In this document: piece after piece, positions 46,304 through 56,572 of the stretch | Layout of the letters: each line of letters opens with the position of its first letter | Numbering within the stretch: the first letter of the stretch is position 1 | Assembly: GCA_002633025.1 (NCBI GenBank) | Contig: NMRB01001311.1 | Location: 22,299-86,298 of the forward strand | Direction of reading: 5' to 3' | DNA length: 64,000 bases | Source: Notospermus geniculatus | Taxonomy: Eukaryota; Nemertea; Pilidiophora; Heteronemertea; Lineidae | Position numbers and translations under genes: made by a program | The notes under the pieces: generated by a model | What the model saw: the letters and a program-made list of their open reading frames with translations, nothing else | Databases searched by the model: none | What the model was told of the DNA's origin: nothing

Positions 46304-47086
46304 NNNNNNNNNNNNNNNNNNNNNNNNNNNNNNNNNNNNNNNNNNNNNNNNNNNNNNNNNNNNNNNNNNNNNNNNNNNNNNNNNNNNNNNNNNNNNNNNN
46401 NNNNNNNNNNNNNNNNNNNNNNNNNNNNNNNNNNNNNNNNNNNNNNNNNNNNNNNNNNNNNNNNNNNNNNNNNNNNNNNNNNNNNNNNNNNNNNNNNNNN
46501 NNNNNNNNNNNNNNNNNNNNNNNNNNNNNNNNNNNNNNNNNNNNNNNNNNNNNNNNNNNNNNNNNNNNNNNNNNNNNNNNNNNNNNNNNNNNNNNNNNNN
46601 NNNNNNNNNNNNNNNNNNNNNNNNNNNNNNNNNNNNNNNNNNNNNNNNNNNNNNNNNNNNNNNNNNNNNNNNNNNNNNNNNNNNNNNNNNNNNNNNNNNN
46701 NNNNNNNNNNNNNNNNNNNNNNNNNNNNNNNNNNNNNNNNNNNNNNNNNNNNNNNNNNNNNNNNNNNNNNNNNNNNNNNNNNNNNNNNNNNNNNNNNNNN
46801 NNNNNNNNNNNNNNNNNNNNNNNNNNNNNNNNNNNNNNNNNNNNNNNNNNNNNNNNNNNNNNNNNNNNNNNNNNNNNNNNNNNNNNNNNNNNNNNNNNNN
46901 NNNNNNNNNNNNNNNNNNNNNNNNNNNNNNNNNNNNNNNNNNNNNNNNNNNNNNNNNNNNNNNNNNNNNNNNNNNNNNNNNNNNNNNNNNNNNNNNNNNN
47001 NNNNNNNNNNNNNNNNNNNNNNNNNNNNNNNNNNNNNNNNNNNNNNNNNNNNNNNNNNNNNNNNNNNNNNNNNNNNNNNNNNNNNN
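46304..47086. other. Assembly gap, 783 n
   Basis: Run of n within copy B; frames crossing it are artefacts. Confidence 1.
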
Positions 47087-47632
47087 AGGGACTGAAATTG
47101 GGGGGATGGGGGCAAAAACACAGGCCATATCACGAACATCTACTGAAAGCACCTAAACATGGTTACCTTCGTTAAATAGTCTGTATATATCGGCTTTCCA
47201 GCAGCAGGTAGGCGCGCCGCCCGAACAGGGTCATTTACATTGTCATAACTCTCGCTTAGAGGTCTGCGGGATTCCCATTGCATCCGTGACATAGGTTTGG
47301 AGGGCTGCCACTAAGAGGTTAAGGCAAAGAAGAGTTACATGAAGGTGATAGTGAGAACATAGGACATGACAGATGGAAACATTCAACCCGTTCTGGGCCC
47401 GTCTGATGTCCTCGATCTATGCCAAAGTAGCAGACAGAAACAAGCAGTTGAAGGAAGATGTGTTGACTGATGGCGGCGTCCATTTGAGGACCAGGGGCCA
47501 TATGCATAAAACATCTTAAGTGTAAAATTTCCCTTATCTTTTGTTTGGAACAATAGTTAAGGGGAAAGACTGCATGCTTTCTGCAGTTTTTAGATTGTAT
47601 TTCATACGACAGTTCAGCAAAATTAATAGGGC

Positions 47633-47840
47633 CGTATTCTAGAAGCTTCCTTACCTCTAAGGTTTACCTTTAGCAAGAATATACAGCTTTTGGGCCGTAT
47701 TCTAGAAGCTTCCTTAAGTGTAAGGTCGACCTTTAGCTATTGTTTGCAGGGTGGAATACAAAAGATTAAGGTCGACCTTAAACTTAAGGAAGCTTCTAGA
47801 ATACGGCCCATTCTTGACCTTAGAGTTACATGTAAGGCTT
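47633..47840. mobile_element. Hairpin MITE with a same-family hairpin (47692-47809) nested inside
   Basis: Both outer and inner elements start GGGCCGTATTCTAGAAGCTT. The inner one is a complete inverted repeat ending AAGCTTCTAGAATACGGCCC. Copy A has a different nested element at the same outer MITE. Confidence 0.85.
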
Positions 47841-48349
47841 CTAGAATACGGGCCAAAGTGTACAAGTGAAGCCTAAAGAGGACATCAGAGGGACCACCTA
47901 CTTATCTAACACCTCACAAATTCACTCTATCGGTTAAATGTACTAGGGCTGAGTGATTTCATTGTACATAGAAAACATGTGGAGCATTCAAAATGTCCTC
48001 AAATACCAGTCTTCAATTCACGGTTCACTGTATATACTCACACCCTAAGCCATCCTCAGGTAATCAGGGGTTCTTTGCGCTTGCTCCCTTCGTCACTGCA
48101 CAGAGCATATTTACAGCATATGCTGAAGTTGTGCTCTATTCGCAGTTTGGGAAATTCAGCACAACTGCAGCACATGCTGTATATGTGTAACAATTTTCAG
48201 CACAATACTAGCATATCTAGAGCACACTGGGAGCATATGCTCACTTGGAGCCATCTCTTTAACGCTGCGAAAGGCCTACGATTGTGTACGGCTGTTTTAA
48301 GTCTGCCCGCCCATGGAGGGAGGAGTAGAATTGTGGTATTTTCTGGCTA

Positions 48350-48479
48350 GGCCTGCTTTCCATTGGCGCGTTTCCGCACGCGGATTAACGCTCGAAGGCA
48401 TCGTTTTTTTTCATGCCGTGACCAACGAAGCGGAAACAAACAATGCTTTCGAGCGTTTCTGCCAATGGAAGGCAGGCCT
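48350..48479. mobile_element. 130-bp hairpin MITE present only in copy B
   Basis: GGCCTGCTTTCCATTGGCGC pairs with the inverse GCCAATGGAAGGCAGGCC. Copy A has the empty site (GGCTTAGGATC at 38066). Left CTA and right TTA suggest a 2-3-bp target duplication. Confidence 0.85.
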
Positions 48480-49229
48480 TAGGATCTAAGGTGAGTACAC
48501 ACAGTAACTCCGCCAATAGAAAAGGGTATTTTTCATACATCGCCATAGCATTGCATGATTCATTCTGAGAAAATTCACAACAGTTTTGCCCAAATGGATT
48601 TCAATTGTTTATCACCATCTGTCGTGTATATGACACACAGGGGTAAGTTTATGCCAAAATAATTAATCGACGAGCCTTAGCAAATGGTCCACAAATTCCC
48701 CGCAGTACTATGAAACAACGAATTTGCCATTTTAGATAATTACTGCTATTAGAACTACATCTTAATTTGAAGAATTGCCAAAAAATATGCAGACTGTTGA
48801 TAAATTAACTGCATTTCAAGTGAATCAAGATAGATGAACAGATTACAACAGTTATCAATTCATTATGATAAGCACATATAAATTTGCCCAAAAAATGAAA
48901 AAAATAAATAAATTGGAAATAACTCACAATATTTTTTCAGCATTTTGTGTCTTAAATATTAGTTTTACACCAACTGGCTCTTCCGTCCATAGCACTAATT
49001 GAAATGTACTTTGCTGGAAATTAAACACTTTTCTCTAAATGAAAAGTGTCGCCATCTTGTGGCAGCATTAGTCACTAAAATTAGCATCCATCTGACTTAC
49101 TTTTTAAAGATGTTTCACAGAACTGAGCATCGACGGTTGAATTTTATTCACCACATGGTGTTCAAATTACTTCGATGCTTATGAAAAGAAGCTTTCATTT
49201 TAGATACTATCTGAATTCACTGTTTTCCA

Positions 49230-49344
49230 GGGGCCTGTTTCATACAGTGACTTTAAGCTAAAGGTACCTTGTTTAACCAAATGGAAAATGCATTGAAGTT
49301 AATGGTACCATTATAGCTTAAAGTCACTTTATGAAACAGGCCCC
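49230..49344. mobile_element. Hairpin MITE, second member in copy B
   Basis: GGGGCCTGTTTCATACAGTG pairs with the CACTTTATGAAACAGGCCCC end. Counterpart of 38729-38872. Confidence 0.85.
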
Positions 49345-49613
49345 AGATCTTTACCAAACGCCATTTGTGTTTGGCTCTACGGTTTTCACAATGCCTTTGT
49401 ATATTCCCTCATGACAAATCTGATACATGCAAGATCTGATAGGTATCCCTTTTTGCCTGTGAAAACCGTATAGCAAATCGCAAACAGCACTTCTAGTGGT
49501 ACACATGAACTTTAATGCTTAGCAGTCACCTGCCTGAAGTAACATTGGGTCATATGAATAAAGACTAGCAAATGCTTTTACTTCAGATCTGTACAGCACT
49601 GCCTAGTGCATTT

Positions 49614-50292
49614 CATTGTTACAACAGAAGGCGCTCCTACGCTCGCACCAATCTGTTACGCCGTGCTCACAGGATTGTGGGAAATCAAGATGGCGCCGGG
49701 TGATTGACAGCGAACTACTTGGCTTGGCTGATCATGTGATCCCTCGATCCCTGCAGTTACTAGGATCAAAATACCTACAAACCTCGCTTATTATGATGTT
49801 TGTTACTTGCCATACAATTATTCACAAAAAATCTGAAAATATATTTGCATTAAACAAAGCTAATAACGTGGATTTATTTTATCAACCAAGATTCCTACGC
49901 GGTGATGAGGTCGCGGACGTACACGTCGGCCAAATCTGGCCGATGTGATGCGTTCCACGGCTACACAGGTCTGTGCAAAAGCAGTCTCACGCAAGCAGTC
50001 TCGCGCAGCCTGTGTGTACACAATGGTNCGAACTGAGGGCACGCATGATGTTTACAAAAAGCTGCAAACACACGTGCTTTGTTACTAATAATAGTCACGA
50101 TTGTGTGACATCACTTTCTTCTACTTCGGGCGACCAATCACATGCCGGAATTCAGATATGAGACCAGGGGTTTGTAAGCGTCAACCCAGAGCCCAGGAGC
50201 GCACAAACCCCTGGCTACGAGGTTGGGCTACACAGGTCTGTGCAAAAGCAGTCTCACGCAAGCAGTCTCGCGCAGCCTGTGTGTACACAATG
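49614..50292. mobile_element. 679-bp transposon present only in copy B, 9-bp target duplication
   Basis: AGTGCATTT lies on both sides (49605-49613 and 50293-50301), and copy A has a single AGTGCATTT at the same place. The tips are CATTGTTACA and its partial inverse TGTACACAATG. About 62 bp (GGTCTGTGCAAAAGCAGTCT...) occur twice, at 49961-50023 and 50231-50292, with a single n at 50028 after the first. A 9-bp duplication fits a Mutator-like element. Confidence 0.85.
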
Positions 50293-50656
50293 AGTGCATT
50301 TGTATTGCAAAATTCAAGTAAAAGCATTTACTAGTCTTTATTTATATGACCCAATAATGTGAGGCTGTATTACTGTACTTTCCTCTAGTATGAAGTCTCA
50401 AACTGCTTTGATAGAGATAAGAATTCATTCATTAAGATGTTGGATTATTTAGTATATATGTACATATCCTCAAGGAAAAGTAGTATTTAGTAAAACAAAA
50501 TGTTAGTACATTCCTTAAACTTCAAACAAAGATGCAGTTACAACACTGAAAATTATCTAAAATAACACGTAGTATATTAAATTCAATGAAGTGAATTTGC
50601 GGGAAGTTATCGTTGGGCTGAACGATTCAGATGAAGAAATTAACTGGAATCACAAA

Positions 50657-50922
50657 AAGAGTAAGAAATAAAAGTGGAAAATAAGAAGTGGGAAATTTTT
50701 AGACTTACATGTAGGCGCGAATTGTTCAATTTCCCAAATTTGGGTAAAAAAATTTCTACTTTGAGAAATATCGCCCGAAAAATCAGACAAAATATCATGT
50801 CATTTTAAGAAAATTTTTCAAAGTGGGAAAAAATTCTATCCCAATTTGAGAATTTGAAAAATTTGTGCAAAAGTCCCAAATTTCCCACTTCTTATTCTCC
50901 ACTTTTATTTCTTATTTTCTTA
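50657..50922. mobile_element. AT-rich hairpin MITE, copy B
   Basis: Counterpart of 39488-39754, with minor differences. Confidence 0.85.
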
Positions 50923-51089
50923 AAGGTAGAAGTAGGAATTCAACTGGCAAATCATAAGTCTGACCCTCTAACTATCAATACAGGTGACTTCTGATGACTC
51001 AGAGTTTAGTTGTGTCTGTTCATCGCAAATGTAGAGTTCAACAAGTGTGCAAAAATCTCTTCTCTATGAGGGCATCTTGGTTAACTGGC

Positions 51090-51670
51090 GGCTCTGGACA
51101 TCGAAACAGTTCATTGGTTACATGTATTCAAAATTCTATCCAAACACTTTATTGGTTAACTATGAAACCCTTCCATTGGACATCCAAACAGTTTATTGGT
51201 TAACTATGAAAACATTCCATTGGACTTCCAAACAGTTTATTGGTTAACTATGAAAACGTTCCATTGGACATCCAAACACTTTGTTGGTTAACTATGAAAA
51301 CCTTCCATTGGGACATCGAAATTGTTGATTTATCCATTCACAACTTTCCATTGGACATCCAAATAATTTGTTAACCAACCAACATTCTGTTAACTGTTTG
51401 TTGGTTAATCAATCAAAACCTTCCATTGGATCCAAACAGTTTGTTGGTGAACCAATCAAAACTTCCTTTGGACATCCAAACAGTTTGCTGGTTAACCAAT
51501 CAAAACTTCCTTTGGACATCCAAACAGTTTGTTGGTTAACCAATCCTCATCCAAACAATTTGTTGGTTTACCAATCAAAACGTCCATTGGACATCCAGTT
51601 TGTTGGTTAACCAATCAAATTGGACATCCAAACAATTTGTTGGTTAAATCATCAAAACCAGTTTGTTGGT
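51090..51670. repeat. ~44-bp tandem array, copy B
   Basis: Counterpart of 40020-40720 with fewer units. Confidence 0.9.
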
Positions 51671-51945
51671 TTCAGAATCAGAATCCGAGTCTTCTATTTT
51701 TATTTTAAACTTTCTTTTCAGGGTGGTGCTTATGATTTGCCAATTTAGCAACTAAAAGCATGCCATTGTTAATGTCAGATCGAAGGTCAAATCAAATATA
51801 GACGACAGTATGCATGGAGGTTAAAGAGTGCAAGTCATCCACTTCTAGTATATTGTAGATTTTCAAGGCAGATTACGTGCATTCAAAATTTCGAGGTTTT
51901 CAGTTTTGGGCGTTTTCCGAAAGACCTGTGCAGGAGGAACTGCAC

Positions 51946-52196
51946 ATAAAGAGGTTTTGCACGATTCAACTTGTTGAAAGTCGTTGAAAGTTGTTGAACC
52001 ATCTAAAGCCCCTTTCAACACTTTCAACAGGGTTTTTCAACAGCTTTCAACAAGTTGCCAAAATAGCTTCATGTCCCTATTTCTGGCAACTTGGTGAAAG
52101 GTGTTGAAAGGGGTGTTTAGACGGTTCAACAGGTTTCAACAACATTCAACACCTTTCAACTTTCAAGAAATGTTGAATCATGTAAACCCCCTTTAT
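51946..52196. mobile_element. Foldback element of GTTGAA/TTCAAC words, copy B
   Basis: Counterpart of 40977-41247, about 20 bp shorter in the left arm. Confidence 0.85.
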
Positions 52197-52383
52197 AATG
52201 GGCAATATTATAATTTCTCCTGGGCTTGATGACATCTGGCCATGGGATGATATTATACGTTGGCACACATGAGGGAGGGCTACATCGCCATTTTTCAGGA
52301 CCCACGGCGCGTCTGTTGTCTGAAGGGCATCACAACTCCGCCCATTTTGACTCTTACAACACCACTACAATCAAGTGCGGGGN

Positions 52384-53250
52384 TACATGTATAACGAAAA
52401 GACGATTTGTGCTTTTTACGATTTTTTGGGGGGATCTTAGTTTTGTGATCAGTGGGCATTTTGTGGGCAAATTCCCCATCTGTGGACCCTCAACGGAGGT
52501 GCACCTTCCTCCATTTGTGGACTGTCAACGGAGGTGTCTTGTAGCCTTTGGAAGACACAACTAAGTCATCTGTTTCCCTCATAGTAAGTGCCAGAATTAC
52601 TATGCACCTACAATGTATGCACACATTATGCACATTTAGCATGGATTTGCACAACGTTTAAATGCCAGATTCGCATCCATAGACATTTTTTAATGCAAAA
52701 CTCATTATACCACCAATTCACACCAACTACCGATAAACAAAAGGTTATCTCATGACAAAGGGCAAAATAAAATTGACACTATCACTTAGTTGTGGGTAGA
52801 AATGGCACATTTACATGTGTATGCCCCTGGTGGTCAGGGTAAGAATCAGATCAGGCCAAAATGTGTCCTTGAGTTCCTTGGCAGATGGGGTACATCAGCA
52901 GCAAGTTTGGTGCTACAACCCCATAATACATCATATTCAATGTTTCCGGTGTTTTCTCTGTAATACTTTTTGGTAGAAATATTTTTATCATGTCCTGTGT
53001 CATGAAAACATAATATACCAGATAGTGGTGCAGAAAAAGGAGGGGTGAAAATGCAACAAGCAGGGACGGGACAGGTGGGGACAAACGTGTGGATTTTGGT
53101 AATATGGCATTGTTATGTGGCAAAATTAATCCAAAGGTGTGCATGCCTAAATATAATTCATGTATTTTTGAGGAGTTATTTTTTGTGGACTCTTTTCCCT
53201 TTACACCACACACACGAACGATGGTAAAACATAAGTTGTCTCCTTGCAAA
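52384..53250. other. No gene recognised; longest gap-free frame is a by-product
   Basis: A 175-codon minus-strand frame (52851-53378) spans this stretch and the hammerhead-like motif. It has no start context, splice signals or family resemblance that I can see. Confidence 0.4.
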
Positions 53251-53261
53251 TTTTTGCCCCC

Positions 53262-53375
53262 AACAAGTGCCTGAGGAAGACCCCGATTGGGGTCGAAAAT
53301 TTGCAAGATTTGGAGATGACTACATGTACATTTTACCATCATTTTGTGCGTCGTTTTCTGTGCTTCTACTTCGGA
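53262..53375 (+). mobile_element. Copy of the hammerhead-like motif with conserved tail
   Basis: CCTGAGGAA, hairpin 53279-53294 (loop GATT), GAAAATTTGC, then TTTGTGCGTCGTTTTCTGTG. The A-to-G change sits in the variable position of the CTGANGA word. Confidence 0.6.
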
Positions 53376-53588
53376 CACTCGAGAACTAGGGGATGCTGCA
53401 AGACGGCTTTTTGTTGCATGCCGAAGTTTTTCTTGTACCTGTTTGGCTGTCTCCAGTCACAGAGAATAAACTTTATCCTGGCATGGATTCTTGTGTGGGT
53501 CGCGAGTAACTGATCCAAAAGGGGGGTGCTTTGGGAAACTAGAGAAGATTTTCAGCAGATGGACTGCACGTCAGTGGTTCTCCTCCAC

Positions 53589-53928
53589 GGCCGTAGGGAC
53601 ATCCGGGAGGTGGGTGGGAGATTCGATAAGCAGACCGTAGCCATAGTCCTTAGCAGCGAGTGCCGAAGGCTCGAGCTGAAATATCGGTGGGGGTCCGGCG
53701 GCCTCCCCTGGGGAAAATTTTAGAAAATAACAGTGCTTTACGCCATTTCCTGGCACTTGAGGACAAAATTGGACACTCTAGCCATGTACCGGGTAAGTGT
53801 GGTTGATTGGTTTACTGAACTCTGGCTTTTTGGGACTAAAGGCAGTCAAATGCTGAACCTGTCATTCCTTTATTTTTGACAAGGCAAATATTGGGGGGGG
53901 GGGGGCTGCCCCCTGAATTCCTACGGCC
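53589..53928. mobile_element. G-rich DNA element, fullest copy
   Basis: GGCCGTAGGGA and TTCCTACGGCC are inverted ends. The body matches 13100-13373. It lies only about 12 bp beyond the donor site of the candidate exon at 53947-54157. Confidence 0.7.
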
Positions 53929-53946
53929 TCTAGTTGGGTTACTCAC

Positions 53947-54157
53947 CAACCATTCCTCCGAACCAACCCAAAGCAACAGGTCCCAGAACCAGACGAAGTG
54001 AAAATATCATGCCCAGTGCCCGGCCACAAGAATTATCCAAGAACCCAGTGTCCATTGGACTGTCCATCATTTCAGCCCTTGACTGTTCTTGCTGCTTGCT
54101 GAAAGATCTCTTAATAAATGGATTGCTGATTTGCAAACCATGATCAAGTTGAAAATC
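53947..54157 (-). CDS. Candidate internal exon of an unidentified membrane protein
   Basis: On the minus strand TTTCTCTTTTCTGGACACCAG precedes 54157, and GTTG|GTGAGT follows 53947. The 211-nt exon is open in phase 0 for 70 codons plus one base. About 45 hydrophilic residues (beginning DFQLDHGLQISNPFIKRSF) are followed by a hydrophobic stretch ending SLRLVLGPVALGWFGGMVG, a likely membrane segment with a GP...GW..GG pattern. That pattern is reminiscent of motif C of major facilitator transporters, but I do not assign the family. The 36-nt candidate at 56537-56572 is phase-compatible upstream. It is the strongest exon candidate in the window. Confidence 0.55.
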
Positions 54158-54506
54158 CTGGTGTCCAGAAAAGAGAAATCTTAGAAATTGGATTATGTAT
54201 GTAGACTACCGGTATGTATAAAGGAAGTTTAATAAAAGGGATGTTTTGATAATTTTTTTTGGTCAGTACGTGTCAGTGTTAGTGTTGTGATTGACATGCT
54301 GTTTAAAAATCATGTTTACATGTATGTTGAGAAATTCTTTAAAAAAAGAAAAAAAAGGCGAACTATCAAACTAGTGTGTTTTGGTCTTGTAAAGTCAGCT
54401 GCACCTTCCTAAAATCCTATAGACAACCCTTCAATTCGTCTTCAAAATTTGACATGAAAAGAAAATAGCCACGCTGTGGCAGTACCCCTCTGTCCTCCAT
54501 CCTAAC

Positions 54507-54653
54507 AGTGTTTCCGCCAGAGGGTATTAAGGGTATTACATGTATGCTAGTACCCTCAAAGGAACAGAAAAGGGCATTTTCTATAATTTAATGGGGTTTT
54601 TGTTGATTTTGAAGAAATTAGTACCCTCAAAAAAATTCTGGCAGAGACCCTGA
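54507..54653. mobile_element. Possible short TIR element (GTTTCCGCCAGAGGGTA)
   Basis: CAGTGTTTCCGCCAGAGGGT and an imperfect inverse CTGGCAGAGACCCTG about 140 bp away, with AGTACCCTCAAA on both inner sides. A related left end occurs at 58837-58855. Confidence 0.45.
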
Positions 54654-54716
54654 TCCAGTTGAAGGTGTGTGATGTGCCCCTATACATTCACAAAATGGTC
54701 ACGTGATGACTTCCAA

Positions 54717-55080
54717 TTCAAGATGGTGGCTGTGACAGCCATACTGCATAATGGAGCACAACTGAAATCAATAGGCTTCTGTAGTTACGCCACCCCACCT
54801 TCCACACTAGAAGTGGTGATGACTGGCTGAGGTGTTCTTGAGTTAAGGCGTGGAATGCATTTTCAAGATAATGGCTGTGGCAGCCATATTGAATATTTTG
54901 TATTTCATTTTTCCATCAGGGCCGACGCTATAGCATTTATTGGCCCTGGTAAGTACGGAGGAGGCTATTGATCGCAAGCTACGAATATCGGGAGTGCAAC
55001 TAAAATTGATAGGTTAACTTTGTACCAAAATTGGTAATGATTGACTGTGGCGTTCTTGAGTTAATACATGTATACGGAAT
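54717..55080. repeat. 145-bp tandem units with a SINE fragment inside
   Basis: TTCAAGATRRTGGCTGTG starts at 54717 and 54862, exactly 145 bp apart. Units contain TGTTCTTGAGTTAAGGCG-type words and GCAGCCATAYTG. At 54905-54985 a SINE tail fragment (CATTTTTCCATCAGGGCCGA) interrupts the second unit. Confidence 0.8.
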
Positions 55081-55488
55081 AGAACTTGTGGATGGACAGA
55101 CAGATGGACACTGTGCGTGGCGCCAATGGGGTCCCCACACCCGTACAGTAGGGCTCAGGGGAAAAACTCTAGGTTGCATTTCCAGGATGAAAATTTGATC
55201 ATTTCATAATGCAGCAGTAAGGGCAACAACTCTATAAACCCGAGGATTTTATAAAGTGTATTAAGTACAACTACATGTACAGAGACACTGAGATAGATCT
55301 ACATGTAGATGTGCTCTAGTGTTTATATGGACGAGTTGTGAGTGACATCGTCAATACCACAAACCTGTGCTTTGAGATACGAACTGGACAGAGATCAATT
55401 TCCTCCGCAAGGTGACGCCTCCACGATGTTCTGGCTTACACCTTTGCCCCCAAGCTAAACTATTCCGCAGCGTGGAACTATTAAAGAT

Positions 55489-55512
55489 TGACGTCATATC
55501 CAAGATGGCCGC
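55489..55512 (+). promoter_or_regulatory. CRE plus YY1-type start-site motif
   Basis: TGACGTCA at 55489-55496 lies 4 bp upstream of CAAGATGGCCGC (55501-55512). CRE with an AAGATGGC motif overlapping the start codon is a known architecture of TATA-less animal promoters. The motif contains the ATG of the ORF at 55505. Confidence 0.45.
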
Positions 55513-55645
55513 GTCCATGGAACCCTCGACTCGCGTGAAAAAAATCACATTTAAGTGTTTTGTTGTCCTTTCAACGACCAGTTCCACGACATTCGCACTT
55601 TTCGTGGACCAAAGTGCACGACAGACGGTAGAAGGTGATAAATAA
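55505..55645 (+). CDS. Possible first coding exon or short ORF
   Basis: The ATG at 55505 sits in a good context behind the CRE/YY1-type motif. The frame runs 46 codons, starting MAASMEPSTRVKKITFK and continuing through a hydrophobic patch (CFVVLSTTSSTTFALFV) to TAA at 55643-55645. A donor GAAG|GTGATA at 55635 could end a first exon just before the stop. I do not recognise the product. The region overlaps a minus-strand frame of similar length, so strand choice rests on the promoter motif. Confidence 0.33.
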   Translation: MAASMEPSTRVKKITFKCFVVLSTTSSTTFALFVDQSARQTVEGDK

Positions 55646-56530
55646 TAGGCTACTTTCCCATAGCCCAGAGTGTGTGAACGGCTTCCTTCACGTACATCCT
55701 ACGTACAAACAGGACATCCATTTTGAATTTGACAGAACAAACCCACGTGCTATTGTTTACCAACCACATGTCACTCAAAATCGGAACATTCTGATTGGTT
55801 GCTGGCCGGTTTACGCCGCCATGTAGTGCCCTTGCACGGAAAAATAGTGCGCCATCTAGAACGCGATAAATTGCAAAATATATTGGTTCTGATCAAAATT
55901 CTTTTCTAAATAGACATGTTTTAAGTTATCAAGTTAATTTAACGAAAATTAAAGTGATTTTAAACGTTATAAATATGACCTGCGCTAAAGCGCAGGGTGA
56001 TGAGGGTGCTTGGTGGCAAAGGTGTAAGCCTGGCGTCACCGTGCGGAGGAAATTGGACAGAGATGTGCAACCTTACACTACATAATAGGGCACGAGTGAG
56101 TGCTGTCTACTCTTGTGAACCAATAACAAGTTTCAAATTCTCTCAAACAAATTGTGCTTAAAAACACCCAGTTACATATATTTCAAGGGAAAAACGAAAA
56201 GCTTGGTCAATTTTTGGTATTGTTGTCTGTTTTTTTCTCGTACAGATATTTTAAAGGCAAACATAAAAAAAAGTTTTTGTATTGTAATCTTTCTGGTATT
56301 GTTTTGTTTTTTTCTTGTTAACAATAAAACTTGAAAAACATGAAAAACTGTTAAGTTTTTTTGTGGTATTGTTCCTGACATTTTAAATTAGTGGAGTTTT
56401 GTTGTTAATTAAAAAAACAAAATTTCAATCCAACAGTGCAGAGACTTGTACAAGTTAAAGGTAAAAAAAACAAGTTATGCAAAAACAGTTAGTTCGAAGA
56501 ATAAAACAGAACACCAAAACTTTTCAGGGG
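55646..56530. other. No gene recognised; AT-rich right half
   Basis: 56150-56420 has long T and A runs and a repeated TGGTATTGTT word (three occurrences). No features are supportable. Confidence 0.35.
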
Positions 56531-56536
56531 ACTTAC

Positions 56537-56572
56537 CGCTTTTGGTTTGGGAATACTAAACTTTGATTTTTT
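56537..56572 (-). CDS. Candidate 36-nt microexon
   Basis: On the minus strand CTCCCTTTCTCTCCCAG precedes 56572, and AAGCG|GTAAGT follows 56537; both splice signals are strong. The exon gives twelve phase-0 codons, KKSKFSIPKPKA. It would splice in frame to 54157. Its small size makes it weak on its own. Confidence 0.38.

Larger units (their letters stand above)
41436..52382. repeat. Copy B of the ~10-kb tandem duplication
   Basis: Colinear with copy A, but longer because of a 42560-43480 insertion plus internal re-duplication, a 679-bp transposon, extra minisatellite units and a 783-base gap. It ends at the single n at 52383 with the same AATCAAGTG-G-run junction that ends copy A at 41435. 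Confidence 0.85.

Noticed and set aside
46261-47156. Frames of 284-292 codons on both strands
   Set aside because: They consist almost entirely of gap characters.
52851-53378. 175-codon minus-strand frame, the longest gap-free one
   Set aside because: It runs through the hammerhead-like mobile motif, has no splice or start context, and its sequence resembles no family I know.
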